Source of the DNA: Zantedeschia hybrid cultivar
Taxonomy: Eukaryota; Streptophyta; Magnoliopsida; Alismatales; Araceae
DNA length: 64,000 bases
NCBI GenBank assembly: GCA_030544215.1
Contig: JARZZO010000009.1
Location: 51,517,129 to 51,581,128 of the forward strand
Direction: 5' to 3'
Shown here: positions 1-10,338 of the stretch, in pieces
Position numbering within the stretch: the first letter of the stretch is position 1
Layout: each line of letters opens with the position of its first letter
Position numbers and translations under genes: made by a program
The notes under the pieces: model-generated
Told to the model about the DNA's origin: nothing
Databases searched by the model: none
The model's input: only the letters and a program-made list of their open reading frames with translations

Positions 1-555
1 TATTCCGTTGTACCCGATCCTTGGAGTATTAGAATCCCGTGGCTAGAGATTCGTAAACCAAGGTCAAAGCACATAAGTCCACCGCCAAGGTGTCCTTGGT
101 GTCTCAGGTCCGAGGACCATCCACGCAACTGCGACAATAGAATCAAGCTGGTTGACAGTGAGGTACAATACCATCCAGCGATTCAGTCGGATCAGTTCAG
201 TGAAATCATTCTCCAATGAGCACCTACAGATTCGTCTTAGTGTCTCCACACAAGTGAATTATGAGATCAGTCACCCTCATCATATGAGCAGGAGTAATCT
301 GTACTAGTCTAACCGGATATCCGATGTCCTTCTCGGATATCCTCCGACTAGGAACAATTAAGAATATGTGTGTTTAAGTGATCAGTCTCATTAGTATGAT
401 CTCATCATAATCTGATCACTATAGCACATATTCACGGACTTCATTATGAAACGTTAATTAATGTAATTTACGCATAATGAATATTATGCCATTATATTAA
501 TAAAATGAACGAGATTTACACAGTCAGATTGGCTTGTAGGCCACCTAAACTAACA
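1..555 (-). repeat. Truncated copia LTR (cut by window edge)
   Basis: The sequence aligns closely by eye with the last third of the solo LTR at 12818-14295. Both share the block beginning 'tattccg.tgtacccgatcc' and end in ..CTAACA, the complement of the LTR start TGTTAG. It is therefore the 5' part of a minus-strand LTR whose rest lies left of the window. Whether it is a solo LTR or belongs to a full element cannot be seen. Confidence 0.85.
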
Positions 556-1490
556 CCCACTCCCTATAAGGTAGCTTCATCCCTACCATTAGGAGTATTA
601 TGTGTACAAGAGAATCCACCAAAGGCGACATGTTCGCGGCGACACAAAAATTGCTACATATAGTAATGGCAGGTCATTTGATACCATGTAAAAGGGGACC
701 ACGAATAATTGCAGGAGAGACCCAAACACTACTAAGTGGAGATATTTTATAAGAAATATCTTTTAACTATTAATTATTAAAATATAACTTAAAAAGGTCT
801 TAAACTTTCAGTGGCGGCGAAGACCCCCACTCCCTATAAGGTAGCTTCGTCCCTGCCATCAGGAGTATTCTGCGTACAAGAGAATCCATCAAAGGCGACA
901 TGTCCGCGGCGACACAGAAACTGCTACATATAGTAATGGTAGGTCATTGGATGCCATGTAAAAAGGGACCACAAATAATTGCAGGAGAGACCCAAACACT
1001 ACTAAGTAGAGATATTTTATAAGAAATTTTTTTTTAACTACTAATTATTAAAATATAACTTAAAAAGGTCTTAAACTTTCGGTGGCGGCAATGACACCCA
1101 CTCCCTATACTGTAGCTTCATCCCTGCCATCAGTAGTATTCTGTATACAAGAGAATCCATCAAAGGCGACATGTCTGCGGCGACACAAAAACTACTGCAT
1201 ATAGTAATGGCAGGTCATTGGATACCATGTAAAAGGGGACCACGAATAATTGCAGGAGAGACCCAAACACTACTAAGTGGAGATATTTTATAAGAAATAT
1301 CTTTTAACTATTAATTATTAAGATATAACTTAAAAAGGTCTTAAACTTTCAATGGGGGCGATGACCTCCACTCCCTGTAAGGTATTTTCATCCCTGCCAT
1401 GCCATCAAGAGTATTCTGCGTACAAGAGAATCCACCAAAGGCAACATGTCCGCTCGTCCAACAGGAGGGCGACACATAAACTGCTACAGT
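556..1490. repeat. 270-bp tandem repeat, about 3.5 copies
   Basis: Units start near 556, 826, 1097 and 1367 with CCCACTCCCTATAAGGTAGC or a close variant, giving periods of 270, 271 and 270 bp. Each unit carries an 'aaaggcgacatgt..gcggcgacac' block and an AT-rich tail. The fourth copy breaks off near 1488 and runs into a tRNA-like segment. The array abuts the LTR end at 555, so the LTR probably inserted at or in it. No coding potential is apparent; a satellite-like array or the inside of an unrecognised transposon are both possible. Confidence 0.85.
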
Positions 1491-1540
1491 TTCGAACCTG
1501 TGTCCCCACTGAGCGAAGAGAGAAATGTGCCGTTGAGCCA
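1489..1540 (-). promoter_or_regulatory. tRNA-like Pol III A and B boxes (possible SINE head)
   Basis: Read on the minus strand, TGGCTCAACGG (1530-1540) fits an A box and GGTTCGAAAC (1489-1498) fits a B box, 31 nt apart. That spacing is in the range of tRNAs and SINEs. There is no acceptor-stem pairing, so it is not a tRNA gene. Transcription from it would run into the 270-bp repeats. Assignment as a SINE is inference. Confidence 0.35.
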
Positions 1541-2685
1541 CATGCGCGTTGGCTGTGGGTAGTTTCTGGTTGCATTTTGCACGGGTGCACGGTGTGCGCG
1601 GGCACCCTGCCATAGTCCAATATTTTAATTGTTTTTTAATTTTTTAATCTTTTCTCTGTCAAACTTTATTTTTTTATGAATTTAAGACATCAAAGACACT
1701 CAACATCTCTAATATTTAGGATTCTACTACCGGCATGCCTCAATTTATATTCAAGATCGGACGGTGAAAATTAAAACCCCAGATATGAGAACAACTTTAA
1801 GGAGCTTACATGAACATTTAAAATTTATTGATGAATTATATTATTCTTTTAAACATGGGGAGGAGAAGACTTTATATATATATATATATATATAAGCCGT
1901 CACTAGTAATATTTAAATCCTCCATCTCTTTTTATCACGATTTTATACTTGCTTTCTTTTTATCTTCTTAAATATAAAATATATTTTTGTAAATAATATG
2001 ATATTATAATAAAATATAAAAGGACAAATAATCAAATTACAAGATACGGAAATAACTGTTTTCTTTCCTTTATCCTATTTAGGATAAAGATAGTATCGTT
2101 AATTTTATTCTTAAATTTATAACCTCATGTGCTATAAGTGACAAATAATGACAGATATTTTAGATTATCCTTTTCTATTTTCATCCCTCATCCATTCCAT
2201 CGACCTTCAACCCTACTAGATCCATAGGTGCCCCCACTCTGGAAGATTGGGACATATCTATGCAATAAATTAGCATTTTAAAATTCTACCTAAGATAGAA
2301 GGAGATCTTCTAGGTCACACTCTTGATGGATCAATCATAGTCCTCTCACATAATTTGAAGATATTTGTATCTTCTTTATCTTATGTTGCATTTTATCTTA
2401 TTTTATTTTAAGTAAATTATAGAAATGGCTTTCTAAGTCATGCAAGATTGGATTGGAAATCTACCAAAAATGCAGTCTAAAAGTTGTCATTTTGCCGCCT
2501 AAGACCACCATGAACCTGGCCCATTTTGTGAGGAGATGAAAGCCGCCTTATCCATTGAGCGCAAAAAAATGACATGGAGGAGGATGGAAAACGAACCGTA
2601 GTATAAGAATCCAAAAATGTCCCCCAATGCAAATTGAACACCATTATACCCGAACAAAAAAAATCAAACAAAAAAGGGCGAGAGA
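1541..2685. other. Non-coding AT-rich stretch with (TA)n
   Basis: No gene is recognised. A (TA)11 run lies at 1873-1894. The segment about 1720-1895, read on the minus strand, resembles the repeat modules at 59090-60660: TA run, then 'aattcatcaata', then 'tttaatttt..gtccgatct'. It is probably a truncated member of that family. Confidence 0.5.
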
Positions 2686-3021
2686 TCAAGACGGGCCCGC
2701 GGCGTCCCCGTCCTCCCCGCCGTCGACGCAGAGGTAGTCGTAGGCCGACCTGGGCCACTTGGTGACGCCGTCGGGGAAGAAGTAGAGGTACACCACGGAC
2801 CCCTCGCGGACGCCGTACTGCGAGAGCGCCTCGCCGTCGTCCGCCATGACGCGGCCGCCCTGTGTCACCAGTATAATCCGCTGCTCCTGGACCGCCTCCT
2901 CGCCCGCGATCCTGCTCTTTAGCCGCCCCACGGTGGCGCCCTTCTCCGCCCCCTCCCCCTCCCCCTCCTCCACTTCCACGTAGAGGAACCGCCCCGTGAC
3001 GTTCTCCACTGCCACCCTCAT
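2686..3021 (-). CDS. Small ubiquitin-like domain protein, 111 aa
   Basis: Single-exon frame whose central 50 residues follow the ubiquitin fold in order: TVGRLKSRI (helix 1 entry), QEQRIILVTQGGRVM (the 'QRLIFAGKQLED' strand region) and DGEALSQYGVREGSVVYLYF (the 'TLSDYNIQKESTLHLVL' region). The C terminus is acidic and lacks a Gly-Gly, so the protein is unlikely to be conjugated to targets and more likely acts as a binding domain. The start at 3021 is chosen over upstream in-frame Met codons (for example 3072) because a TATAAA lies at 3091-3096, which puts transcription start near 3065 and excludes those Mets. Residues 18-29 are a Glu/Gly-rich insert (EEGEGEGAEKG). No introns are needed. Exact family and partner are not recognised. 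Third positions are very GC-rich, as in the STP gene. Confidence 0.65.
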   Translation of the reverse strand: MRVAVENVTGRFLYVEVEEGEGEGAEKGATVGRLKSRIAGEEAVQEQRIILVTQGGRVMADDGEALSQYGVREGSVVYLYFFPDGVTKWPRSAYDYLCVDGGEDGDAAGPS

Positions 3022-3090
3022 CTCAACCGCATCCGCGATTACCGCGGGGCGATGGCGCGTTCTAAGCACCATGCCCACCAGATGTTTGTG

Positions 3091-3096
3091 TTTATA
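3091..3096 (-). promoter_or_regulatory. TATA box of the ubiquitin-like gene
   Basis: TATAAA on the minus strand, 70 nt upstream of the ATG at 3021, a normal distance for a plant TATA promoter with a short 5' UTR. It supports the chosen start. Confidence 0.45.
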
Positions 3097-3386
3097 TCTG
3101 ACACAAGGGAAGAGAATCCCGCTGCCGGGCGACACCCATTCCATTAATGGTTTGGTTTGCTTACACGATACGGTTTGGGGGAGGGGGTAGGATGCGCCAC
3201 TTAAATGCGGTGGGTTTAAACAGAAATCATATAATCTCGGCGCTAGTGGAACGGTCGGGTGGCCAAATCCCCGCTTGTTCGGATCTTGATGGTGCCACGC
3301 CTTGTAACGGAAAGCAGAATCCGATGGAGACAATGGTGAAGCCCGGAGAGGAGAAGAGATCTAGGTGTCAGAAATGGGAAGTTCTC

Positions 3387-3427
<41 letters not shown>
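3387..3427. repeat. (TG)n(AG)n microsatellite
   Basis: (TG)10 followed directly by (AG)10. A very similar compound microsatellite lies inside the CACTA element at 12071-12113. Confidence 0.95.
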
Positions 3428-3428
<1 letters not shown>

Positions 3429-6048
3429 GGGGGAGCTTTAGAAGGAAAGCTGTATCATGACCTATCTGGCAGTGCCCAATGGAGGAAGATACTAAGTTTG
3501 TGAGATGATAGCTCAGGATTTGTTCTTCCCGAGGGGATATTTTTGAATGGTGGAGGCGTCTAGTGCAAGGAGCTGATGGTTGTGCCCAAGCTGGGACTGA
3601 GAGGACGCAGGGAGAGTCGAATGAGGCCAAAGCAAGGTGGACACTGCCCCAGCTAGGTTTCTTCACTCTTCGGAGTCGAGATCGTTTGCGCGCCTTTGCA
3701 CGCTTGCAGGGAGCCATGGTTCACTGCAGTTGGACTGTTCATGAAAATTATGTCAACAGTGTCCACCTTTCCTATAATTAATACATTTAATGGGAGCTTT
3801 TGATAATTAATGCATAGTACTTCATGCCTATGTGGAGGAAGGTATTTCAGATCCGACACTCTCATAAAAGGTAATAATAGTACTAAAAGAGTGCACTATT
3901 CACGCAAAAGAACAGAACAGATTATGATTCGTGGAAGGCAGTATCTTCCATGCCCAGAAATTCTCGATATCTCAAGTTTTCGAAATAAAGAAGAGACATC
4001 AACGTGGCACGCTCGTTTGATCATCCATGCGTATCTTGAAATGAGATATGAGAAATCTTAATAGTAGCTGTTTGTTTCTATTCAAAGGGGAAAAAGCCAC
4101 TGCGGCCCAGTAGCAGGCCCCCACTCCAGCATGTTCCGCTCCTTTTAAAGGCCCTAACTATGGCAACAATAGCATCATCATTAGTTGGCCACAGAGGCAG
4201 CAACGCCAGCCATACGAAAGGAAATGAGATGTCTTGGACCTCATCTCTTGATTTTTTGTGCGAAAAGAAAAATAAATAAGTCATTTGTTTTTGAAAGGAG
4301 ACGATAATATTAGTACACTTCTTTCTTATTCTAGAAGTACACAAAGATGTAAGAAGGGAAGTCTAGATGATCTTATTCCAACTAATAGTCACAATAACCA
4401 CAAGCAATATCAATCATCTGTACAAGATGTACTAGCCTCCTTTTCCTCATCTCATTTTGATCATTAGCTGTTTGATATTATATTGATAATTATTTTTATC
4501 AAGATCTTAAGAATGATTTTGGAAGTAATATGTTTTGATAATTAACTAACAACTAACGGATGCACATTTTGGCTTAGCAGATACAAATAATTCACTGTGG
4601 GCACTGAATTCAACCCCGTTGAGATTCCAAATTAGTAGTCAAAATATGCGAGCCGCCTCAATTTTGATTCTTGCTTCAGCAGCGAAATCGTTGCGTCTTC
4701 CGCCATCCCTTGAAACCAATAAAAAAAAATACGTGTGATGTCAGCTGAGGTCGTTGTTGATCTCACGCTCGTCTTCTCATGTCAGTCTATCTCATTAGAT
4801 CAATCTCTTTCTTTTCACCGGAGAAGCAAATAGCCCGAAATGATTGCAGCCATCTACGTCTTCCTCAGGAGCTATTACAACATTGCTAAATATTGTGAAA
4901 TAATATCTTTCATGATTACAATGGATGGAAATTATTTTATTATAGTATTTTCTTTTATTTCAGACTGCAAATTATTTTATTATAATGTTTTCTTTTATTT
5001 TAGAGTGTCGTAAACTACTGAATGGCAGGATTACATGACCTCATCTGACATTCTCGTTTTTTTTTTTCATTCAGTTTAATTTTTCCCTTTAAGAGCGTTA
5101 AAAACTAAAAATAAAAAATTCTAAAATCATATTTTATTCTTCTTCAAAATCAATGGTTTTAAACCAAACAGCCTCTTTAAGAGGGACAATTTTTTTTTTG
5201 GTTAACATATAGCGTTACTCTTGCCATAGATTACGACTTTCAACGTCTTACGCACACATATATGTGCCAAAAATAAGTCGTTCCTGGAAACAAAAATTTT
5301 ATAACATGTTACCTCCTCACTGAAAGATCATTACGGTGAAATGGGCACTCCACAAGCGGACTGAGGTTACCTCGGTGAGGCCACTAGGACGTTCTTCAAT
5401 CGCCCATCAAGGCATGCTGCATCTGGGCACATGTTGAGCCCCAGCCACCGGCAACAGCGGGATTCCCTTTCTCCTTTCGCTTCCTTTTTGTAACCGACTG
5501 TTACCGGTGGTCGGGCGTCCATGCATTCGACGTGACGTGCGTCGGCGACTGCACGAACTCCCCCAACTACCCAATCGAAGGCCACCTCATTCCCTCCACA
5601 AGCAATCGCGCTGGAAGCAACGTCCCCAAGTTTGACAAAAAATTAAAAACTGAGTAAAAAAATCGTAAAAGATATTTTAATTTTTAATATATAAAATATA
5701 ATACTAAAAATTACAAATATATATATTATAAAAATGAACGAGTACATTTTAGAAAGGTAAATTGTTTTTTGAAAAATACATTATTAAATCGTGATTAAAA
5801 TACTATTTTTACATTTATAAGTATTTTAAAAATTAATAAATTAAAGTTTATTTTAAAAATATGTAAAAATAAAAAATATGATTAAATCGTCATTTTTCAA
5901 AAGAAATGTAGATTTATGTTACACCTGCTGAAAGGTAAGTCGGTGAAGTCAAAGCTTGGTACAGTACAACGGATCACTGACGACACTGAGGAGTGACAGT
6001 GAGGTCCCCAATTATCCCTATTGTTCCGGGTCTTCTTTCCCTTCTTCT
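3428..6048. other. Intergenic region upstream of the sugar transporter
   Basis: No convincing gene. 3430-4080 is of mixed composition. 4900-5340 and 5630-5900 are strongly AT-rich. Short open frames (5367-5585 minus and 5897-6298 minus, the latter overlapping exon 1) have no recognisable domain. The last few hundred bases should contain the STP promoter, but I see no clear TATA box. Confidence 0.5.
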
Positions 6049-6069
6049 CCCCCCCCCCCCCCCCCCCCC
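6049..6069 (+). repeat. 21-bp poly-C run in the STP leader
   Basis: Uninterrupted run of 21 C within a CT-rich stretch 77 nt before the STP start codon, followed at about 6098 by a short G run. It probably lies in the 5' UTR or core promoter. The length may be unreliable because such runs sequence poorly. Confidence 0.85.
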
Positions 6070-6145
6070 TCTCGTCTTCTCCATCTCTCCGGAATAGGGG
6101 GGGGATCTGCTGAGGAACCCGCCACTCTGATCTCAACCTGCCGAC

Positions 6146-8338
6146 ATGGCCGGCGCGGTGTTCATGAACGCCGCCGACGGTGGCGGGGACTACCCTGGCA
6201 AGCTTACCGGCTTCGTCCTCCTCACATGTCTCGTCGCCGCCACCGGCGGCCTCATCTTCGGCTACGACGTCGGCATCTCCGGTGATCCCCGGATCCAAAA
6301 CCCTGTTGGATGTCCAATTCTCTCATAATCTCATGCCACCTTCGATCTCACTCTGATCTCTTCTTCTCACCCACGTTAATTTCCTCTCGGATGGTGGTGA
6401 TGGACGACAGGAGGAGTGACGTCCATGGACTCGTTCTTGAAGGAATTCTTCCCGTCGGTATACAGGAAGGAGGAGGCGGCGGCGGTGAGCACCAGCCAGT
6501 ACTGCAAGTTCGACAGCCAGCTGCTGACGGCGTTCACGTCGTCGCTGTACGTGGCGGCGCTGGTGGCCTCGCTGGTCGCCTCCACCGTCACGCGTGCGTG
6601 CGGGCGCAAGTTCTCCATGCTACTGGGGGGCGTGACCTTCCTCTCCGGCGCCGTCATCAACGGCGCCGCCAGGGACGTCGCCATGCTCATTGCGGGGCGT
6701 ATCCTCCTGGGAGTTGGGGTCGGCTTCGTCATCCAGGTGGGTGGGAATCGGATCCTTTTTCCTTTCTTTCCCCCGTTACCGAGTCTTTTTTTTTTTTCCG
6801 TTTTTGGAAATACATGCTTACGCGCCACAATATAACCACCGTCGGATCAACAAATCGGACGATGTGTGATCACTGTACCGAGTGGTGGGAGAGACGTTGC
6901 GTATATATTTTCAGAAAGTCCCTTATCTACAACAAAATTTTACAAGGAAGAAACCTTAGGATATACCTTTTCGTATAGTCTGCATGAAAAATTATAATTA
7001 AGATATGTTAAGGTAATAATTTTTGTATAAAAATAGCAAATGGGCCTAGAATAGATTTCTTTGTCATCAGTAGCTGACCATTTGGCTGCAGTCAGGGCCA
7101 GTGTACCTGTCAGAGATGGCGCCAGCACGGTACCGCGGCATGCTCAACATCGGCTTCCAGCTGATGATCACCGTGGGCATCTTCGTGGCCAACCTTGTGA
7201 ACTACGGCGCCGCCAAGATCAAGGGCGGGTGGGGCTGGCGCCTCAGCCTGGGCGGCGCCGCCGTGCCCGCTGCCATCATCACCCTTGGCTCCATCTTCCT
7301 CCCGGACACCCCCAACTCCCTCGTCGACCGCGGCAAGCTCGACCAGGCCCGCGAGATGCTCCGCAGGATCCGCGGCACCGACGCCGTCGACCTCGAGTTC
7401 CAGGACCTCGTGGCCGCCAGCAACCTGTCCAGGCAGGTGAAGCACCCCTGGAAGAACATCGTCGAGCGACGGTACCGCCCCCAGCTCACCATGGCCCTCC
7501 TCATCCCCGCCTTCACGCAGCTCACCGGCATCAACGTCGTCATGTTCTACGCCCCGGTCCTCTTCAAGAGCATCGGCTTCGGCGACAACGGCGCCCTCAT
7601 GTCCGCCGTCATCACGGGCCTTGTTAACGTCTTCGCCACCTTCGTCTCCATTTACTACGCCGATCGCGCCGGCCGACGGGTGCTCTTCCTCGAGGGCGGC
7701 ATCCAGATGTTCATTTGCCAGGTGAGGCTAGTTCCGCAGTCCACACCCTTCCACGGCATTTCGTCGAACACATTTCCCTTCCTACACTTTTCCTTTTGCC
7801 GCTGGGGAATCCCGTCGAACACCATGTCAATGTTGACTGGCGATGCATCTTCGGCCCGCCGCAGACGCTGGTGGGGACGTTGATATGGAAGGAGTTCGGC
7901 GTGAGCGGCGAGGGCAAATTCGACAAGGGGACGGCGGCCTTGGTGGTGTTCCTGATCTGCGTGTACGTGGCCGGGTTCGCGTGGTCGTGGGGGCCGATGG
8001 CGTGCCTGGTGCCGTCGGAGGTGTTCCCGCTGGAGGTGCGCTCGGCGGGGCTGTCCATCGCGGTGTCGACGAGCATGGTCTTCACCTTTTTGATCGCGCA
8101 GGTGTTCCTGGCGCTGCTGTGCCGGCTCAAGTTCGGGCTGTTCTACTTCTTCGCAGGGTGGGTGGCGCTGATGTCCGCCTTCGTCTACTTGTTCTTCCCG
8201 GAGACGAAGGGCGTGCCGCTGGAGGAGATGGGCCGCGTGTGGAGGACGCACTGGTTCTGGGGCAGGTTCGTGTCCGACGACCGAGCGGCCGCCGGCGGCA
8301 GCGGCGTGGAGCTCAAGAACAAGGACGGCGGCCTATGA
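6146..8338 (+). CDS. Sugar transport protein (STP family H+/monosaccharide symporter), four exons
   Basis: Exons 6146-6281, 6411-6736, 7092-7721 and 7865-8338, all with GT..AG introns and matching phases (1,0,0), give a 521-aa protein, the usual STP length with a three-intron layout. Family marks in order: IFGYDVGISGG with the proton-site Asp at residue 41; the lid Cys in SQYCKFDSQ; GRILLGVGVGF; PVYLSEMAPARYRG; FQLM; PDTPNSLVDRG; QLTGINVVMFYAPVLF; GLVNV; DRAGRR; the second lid Cys in LALLCRLKFG; PETKGVPLEEM; C-terminal HWFW. Twelve membrane helices are expected, in the plasma membrane. Odd points: the substrate-site segment FQQLTGIN reads FTQLTGIN; GPLGWLVPSE reads GPMACLVPSE (Trp to Cys); the VN of helix 11 is TS; NQSVP at the exon 2/3 junction reads IQSGP. 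Specificity or activity may therefore differ from typical STPs. Third positions are almost all G/C. Confidence 0.93.
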
Positions 8339-9845
8339 TTGAAATTGGAAACACGTGGGAAAAGGCATTTGTGAAAAGAGTCCGGATCGCCTCAATATCA
8401 AGATAGACTAAACTTCCCAGGACGTCACGTGAGAAGTTAGTTCTCCCGTTCGAGTTGACAACTTTTTCTTTATTCTCTATTTAGCAGGTTTTTCAAATAC
8501 TATACAGAACACTTCAATATTATCAAGAGCACAAAGTTATCACTATAATTTAAAATATATTTTAATGTGCACCTGAATACAACCTTAAATTACTGTACGA
8601 GTATTACATTGGGGTATTTGGTATTATGATTATAGTCTTGTACTCTTGGAAGTATTTAAGTGCTATGTATTATATTATGTTGAGGTGTCTTTTAAATTAT
8701 GATTTAGTATTATGCTTTTGGAAATATTTAAGTGTTCTGTGTTGTATTACATTGGGATGTTTTAAATTATGGTGCTAATTTTATGTTCTTGATAGTATTT
8801 AAGTATTCTACATAGTATTTGAAATATGTTGAACCGGAAACATGGAAAAAATTGCCAAGTTCAGTGAGATGCGTCTCGAACGGCGAAATTATTTTACGGA
8901 CTGGTTACTATTAGAGTTCAGTCCAACTTGACATTGAGACGACCTGAACTCCTGCGAAAAAGCGGTCATGTTTGATTGGTGTTTTAGGATGAGTGAAAGT
9001 ATGACGTTTCTGTAGTAGTTTATATAAAATCAAATGTTATAGAATTATTAGATCATTTTCTACTTTTGGAGAATTGTTAATAATGGGTAGCGATTAAATT
9101 TTTACAAAATGTAGACATGATAGAGCTAAAGTTGCATTTGGAAAACATAATATTGAAGAAAAAACTGTTGGGATAGGACAAAACTTGTGTAAAATTTTCA
9201 AACCTACATCTTGATAATGGTTTCTATATTTAAACGTGATTAGAGTCTTGATAATAGTTTTACACAAATGAAATTTGAATTTAGTTATTGTGTTTTTTTT
9301 TACTTTTATAATTTATTAGTATCCACAAAGATGATGTAACATCTAAATAGATAAAATTCTGTCAAACCTTTTTTTTTTTAATGATCCGTATTTGCAAACG
9401 GGTCATCTTTTTTGGTTGGATAGGTGTGCACGATGAGAACGATTGGTCTTAACAGCATTAGAATTTGAACTATTTTACGGAGGAAAAAATTAATCTAGGG
9501 AAACGCATAACCAAGAGGGAGTGAGAGAACATTAGGACTTAGATTAGGGTTAGAATTTATGAAATTAATTTAACATAAATAAAAAGAAATTTTCGTATAA
9601 GAACTCTACACCTCATGCAAGTGCTTTGTGAGAGAGTTTGATGAGATTTTGAGAGCTCGATTTACTTCTCATGGGAGAGAATTTGCTTACTCAAAGTTGC
9701 TTCCCACTAAAAGGAGAAGAAGACATCGAATGCATATTCCGAGCAACTCATGTCGTAGGAATCCTTAGTCTAGTTAGCCTTATTACTTCCCCTACCCTCT
9801 TAAGCTGGCTTAAGGATGGCATCTGGTTCTACGTAAAATAACTTT
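8339..9845. other. Intergenic, STP 3' side to CACTA element
   Basis: No coding region recognised. It is AT-rich after 8500 and holds a three-copy 72-bp repeat (separate entry). The sequence up to 9845, ending in TTT, is the left flank of the CACTA insertion. Confidence 0.6.
8604..8820. repeat. Degenerate 71-72-bp tandem repeat, three copies
   Basis: Copies start at 8604, 8675 and 8747 with TTACATTGGGG or variants (TTATGTTGAGG, TTACATTGGGA). Each contains 'ttttaaattatg..' and 'gaaatatttaagtgttct..' blocks. The copies are clearly diverged. Confidence 0.75.
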
Positions 9846-10165
9846 CACTACAAGGAAGACAGGATTTGTCAGCGAATATATGTCCACGGCTATAGACACA
9901 TATCGACAAAGATAATATTAGTCGACGGCTAAGAATGTACCATTTACAATAGATTTATATGTCAACGGCTAATATAACCGTTTATATATACGTAATATAT
10001 GTCAACGGCTACAGACATACGTAAGTTATATGTTAACGGCTCTTATCTACCCGTCGACATATGTAATAAACAGAAAAAAAATAATTGATAAAAACTATAT
10101 GTCAATGGCTCTAAAGTTAGCCGTTGACATATATATTATATGTTAGCGGCTAAACTTGGAGTCGC
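9846..10165. repeat. CACTA left end: TIR and subterminal repeats
   Basis: TIR CACTACAAGGA, then at least eight copies of 'tatgtcaacggct' or its complement 'agccgttgacata', with variants such as gttaacggct and gttagcggct. In En/Spm elements such subterminal motifs are the binding sites of the TNPA protein; that role here is inference from family knowledge. Confidence 0.88.
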
Positions 10166-10338
10166 TGACAAAAGCACTCAAAAAAAAATCCGCCGCGAGC
10201 CCTTTCCCTGTCTCCCTCCCGAGCCCTAGTTCCTTGTCTCCCTCTTTTCCCTCTCCTAGCCCTAACCACCGCCGCGCTCCCTCCGCTCTACCCGCCATCG
10301 TCGCCGGTCGCGTATACTCGGCCCCCCATAGTGCTCGC
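10166..10338. other. CACTA interior: GC-rich leader-like segment
   Basis: Pyrimidine- and GC-rich sequence ending in 'ccgccatcgtcgccggtcgcg..ctcggcc', which continues after the solo LTR at 11920. The two sides together form about three 50-bp direct repeats. It resembles a plant gene 5' UTR or a captured GC-rich fragment. Confidence 0.5.

Noticed and set aside
1489..1540. A genuine tRNA gene
   Set aside because: A and B boxes fit but there is no acceptor or anticodon stem pairing.
5367..5585. 72-codon minus-strand ORF upstream of the STP gene
   Set aside because: No domain, no promoter or splice context, ordinary chance length.
7061..7627. Long alternative-frame ORFs over the STP exons (also 7655-8251 minus, 7843-8406)
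   Set aside because: Shadows of a very GC-rich coding sequence; Arg/Pro/His-rich with no domain.
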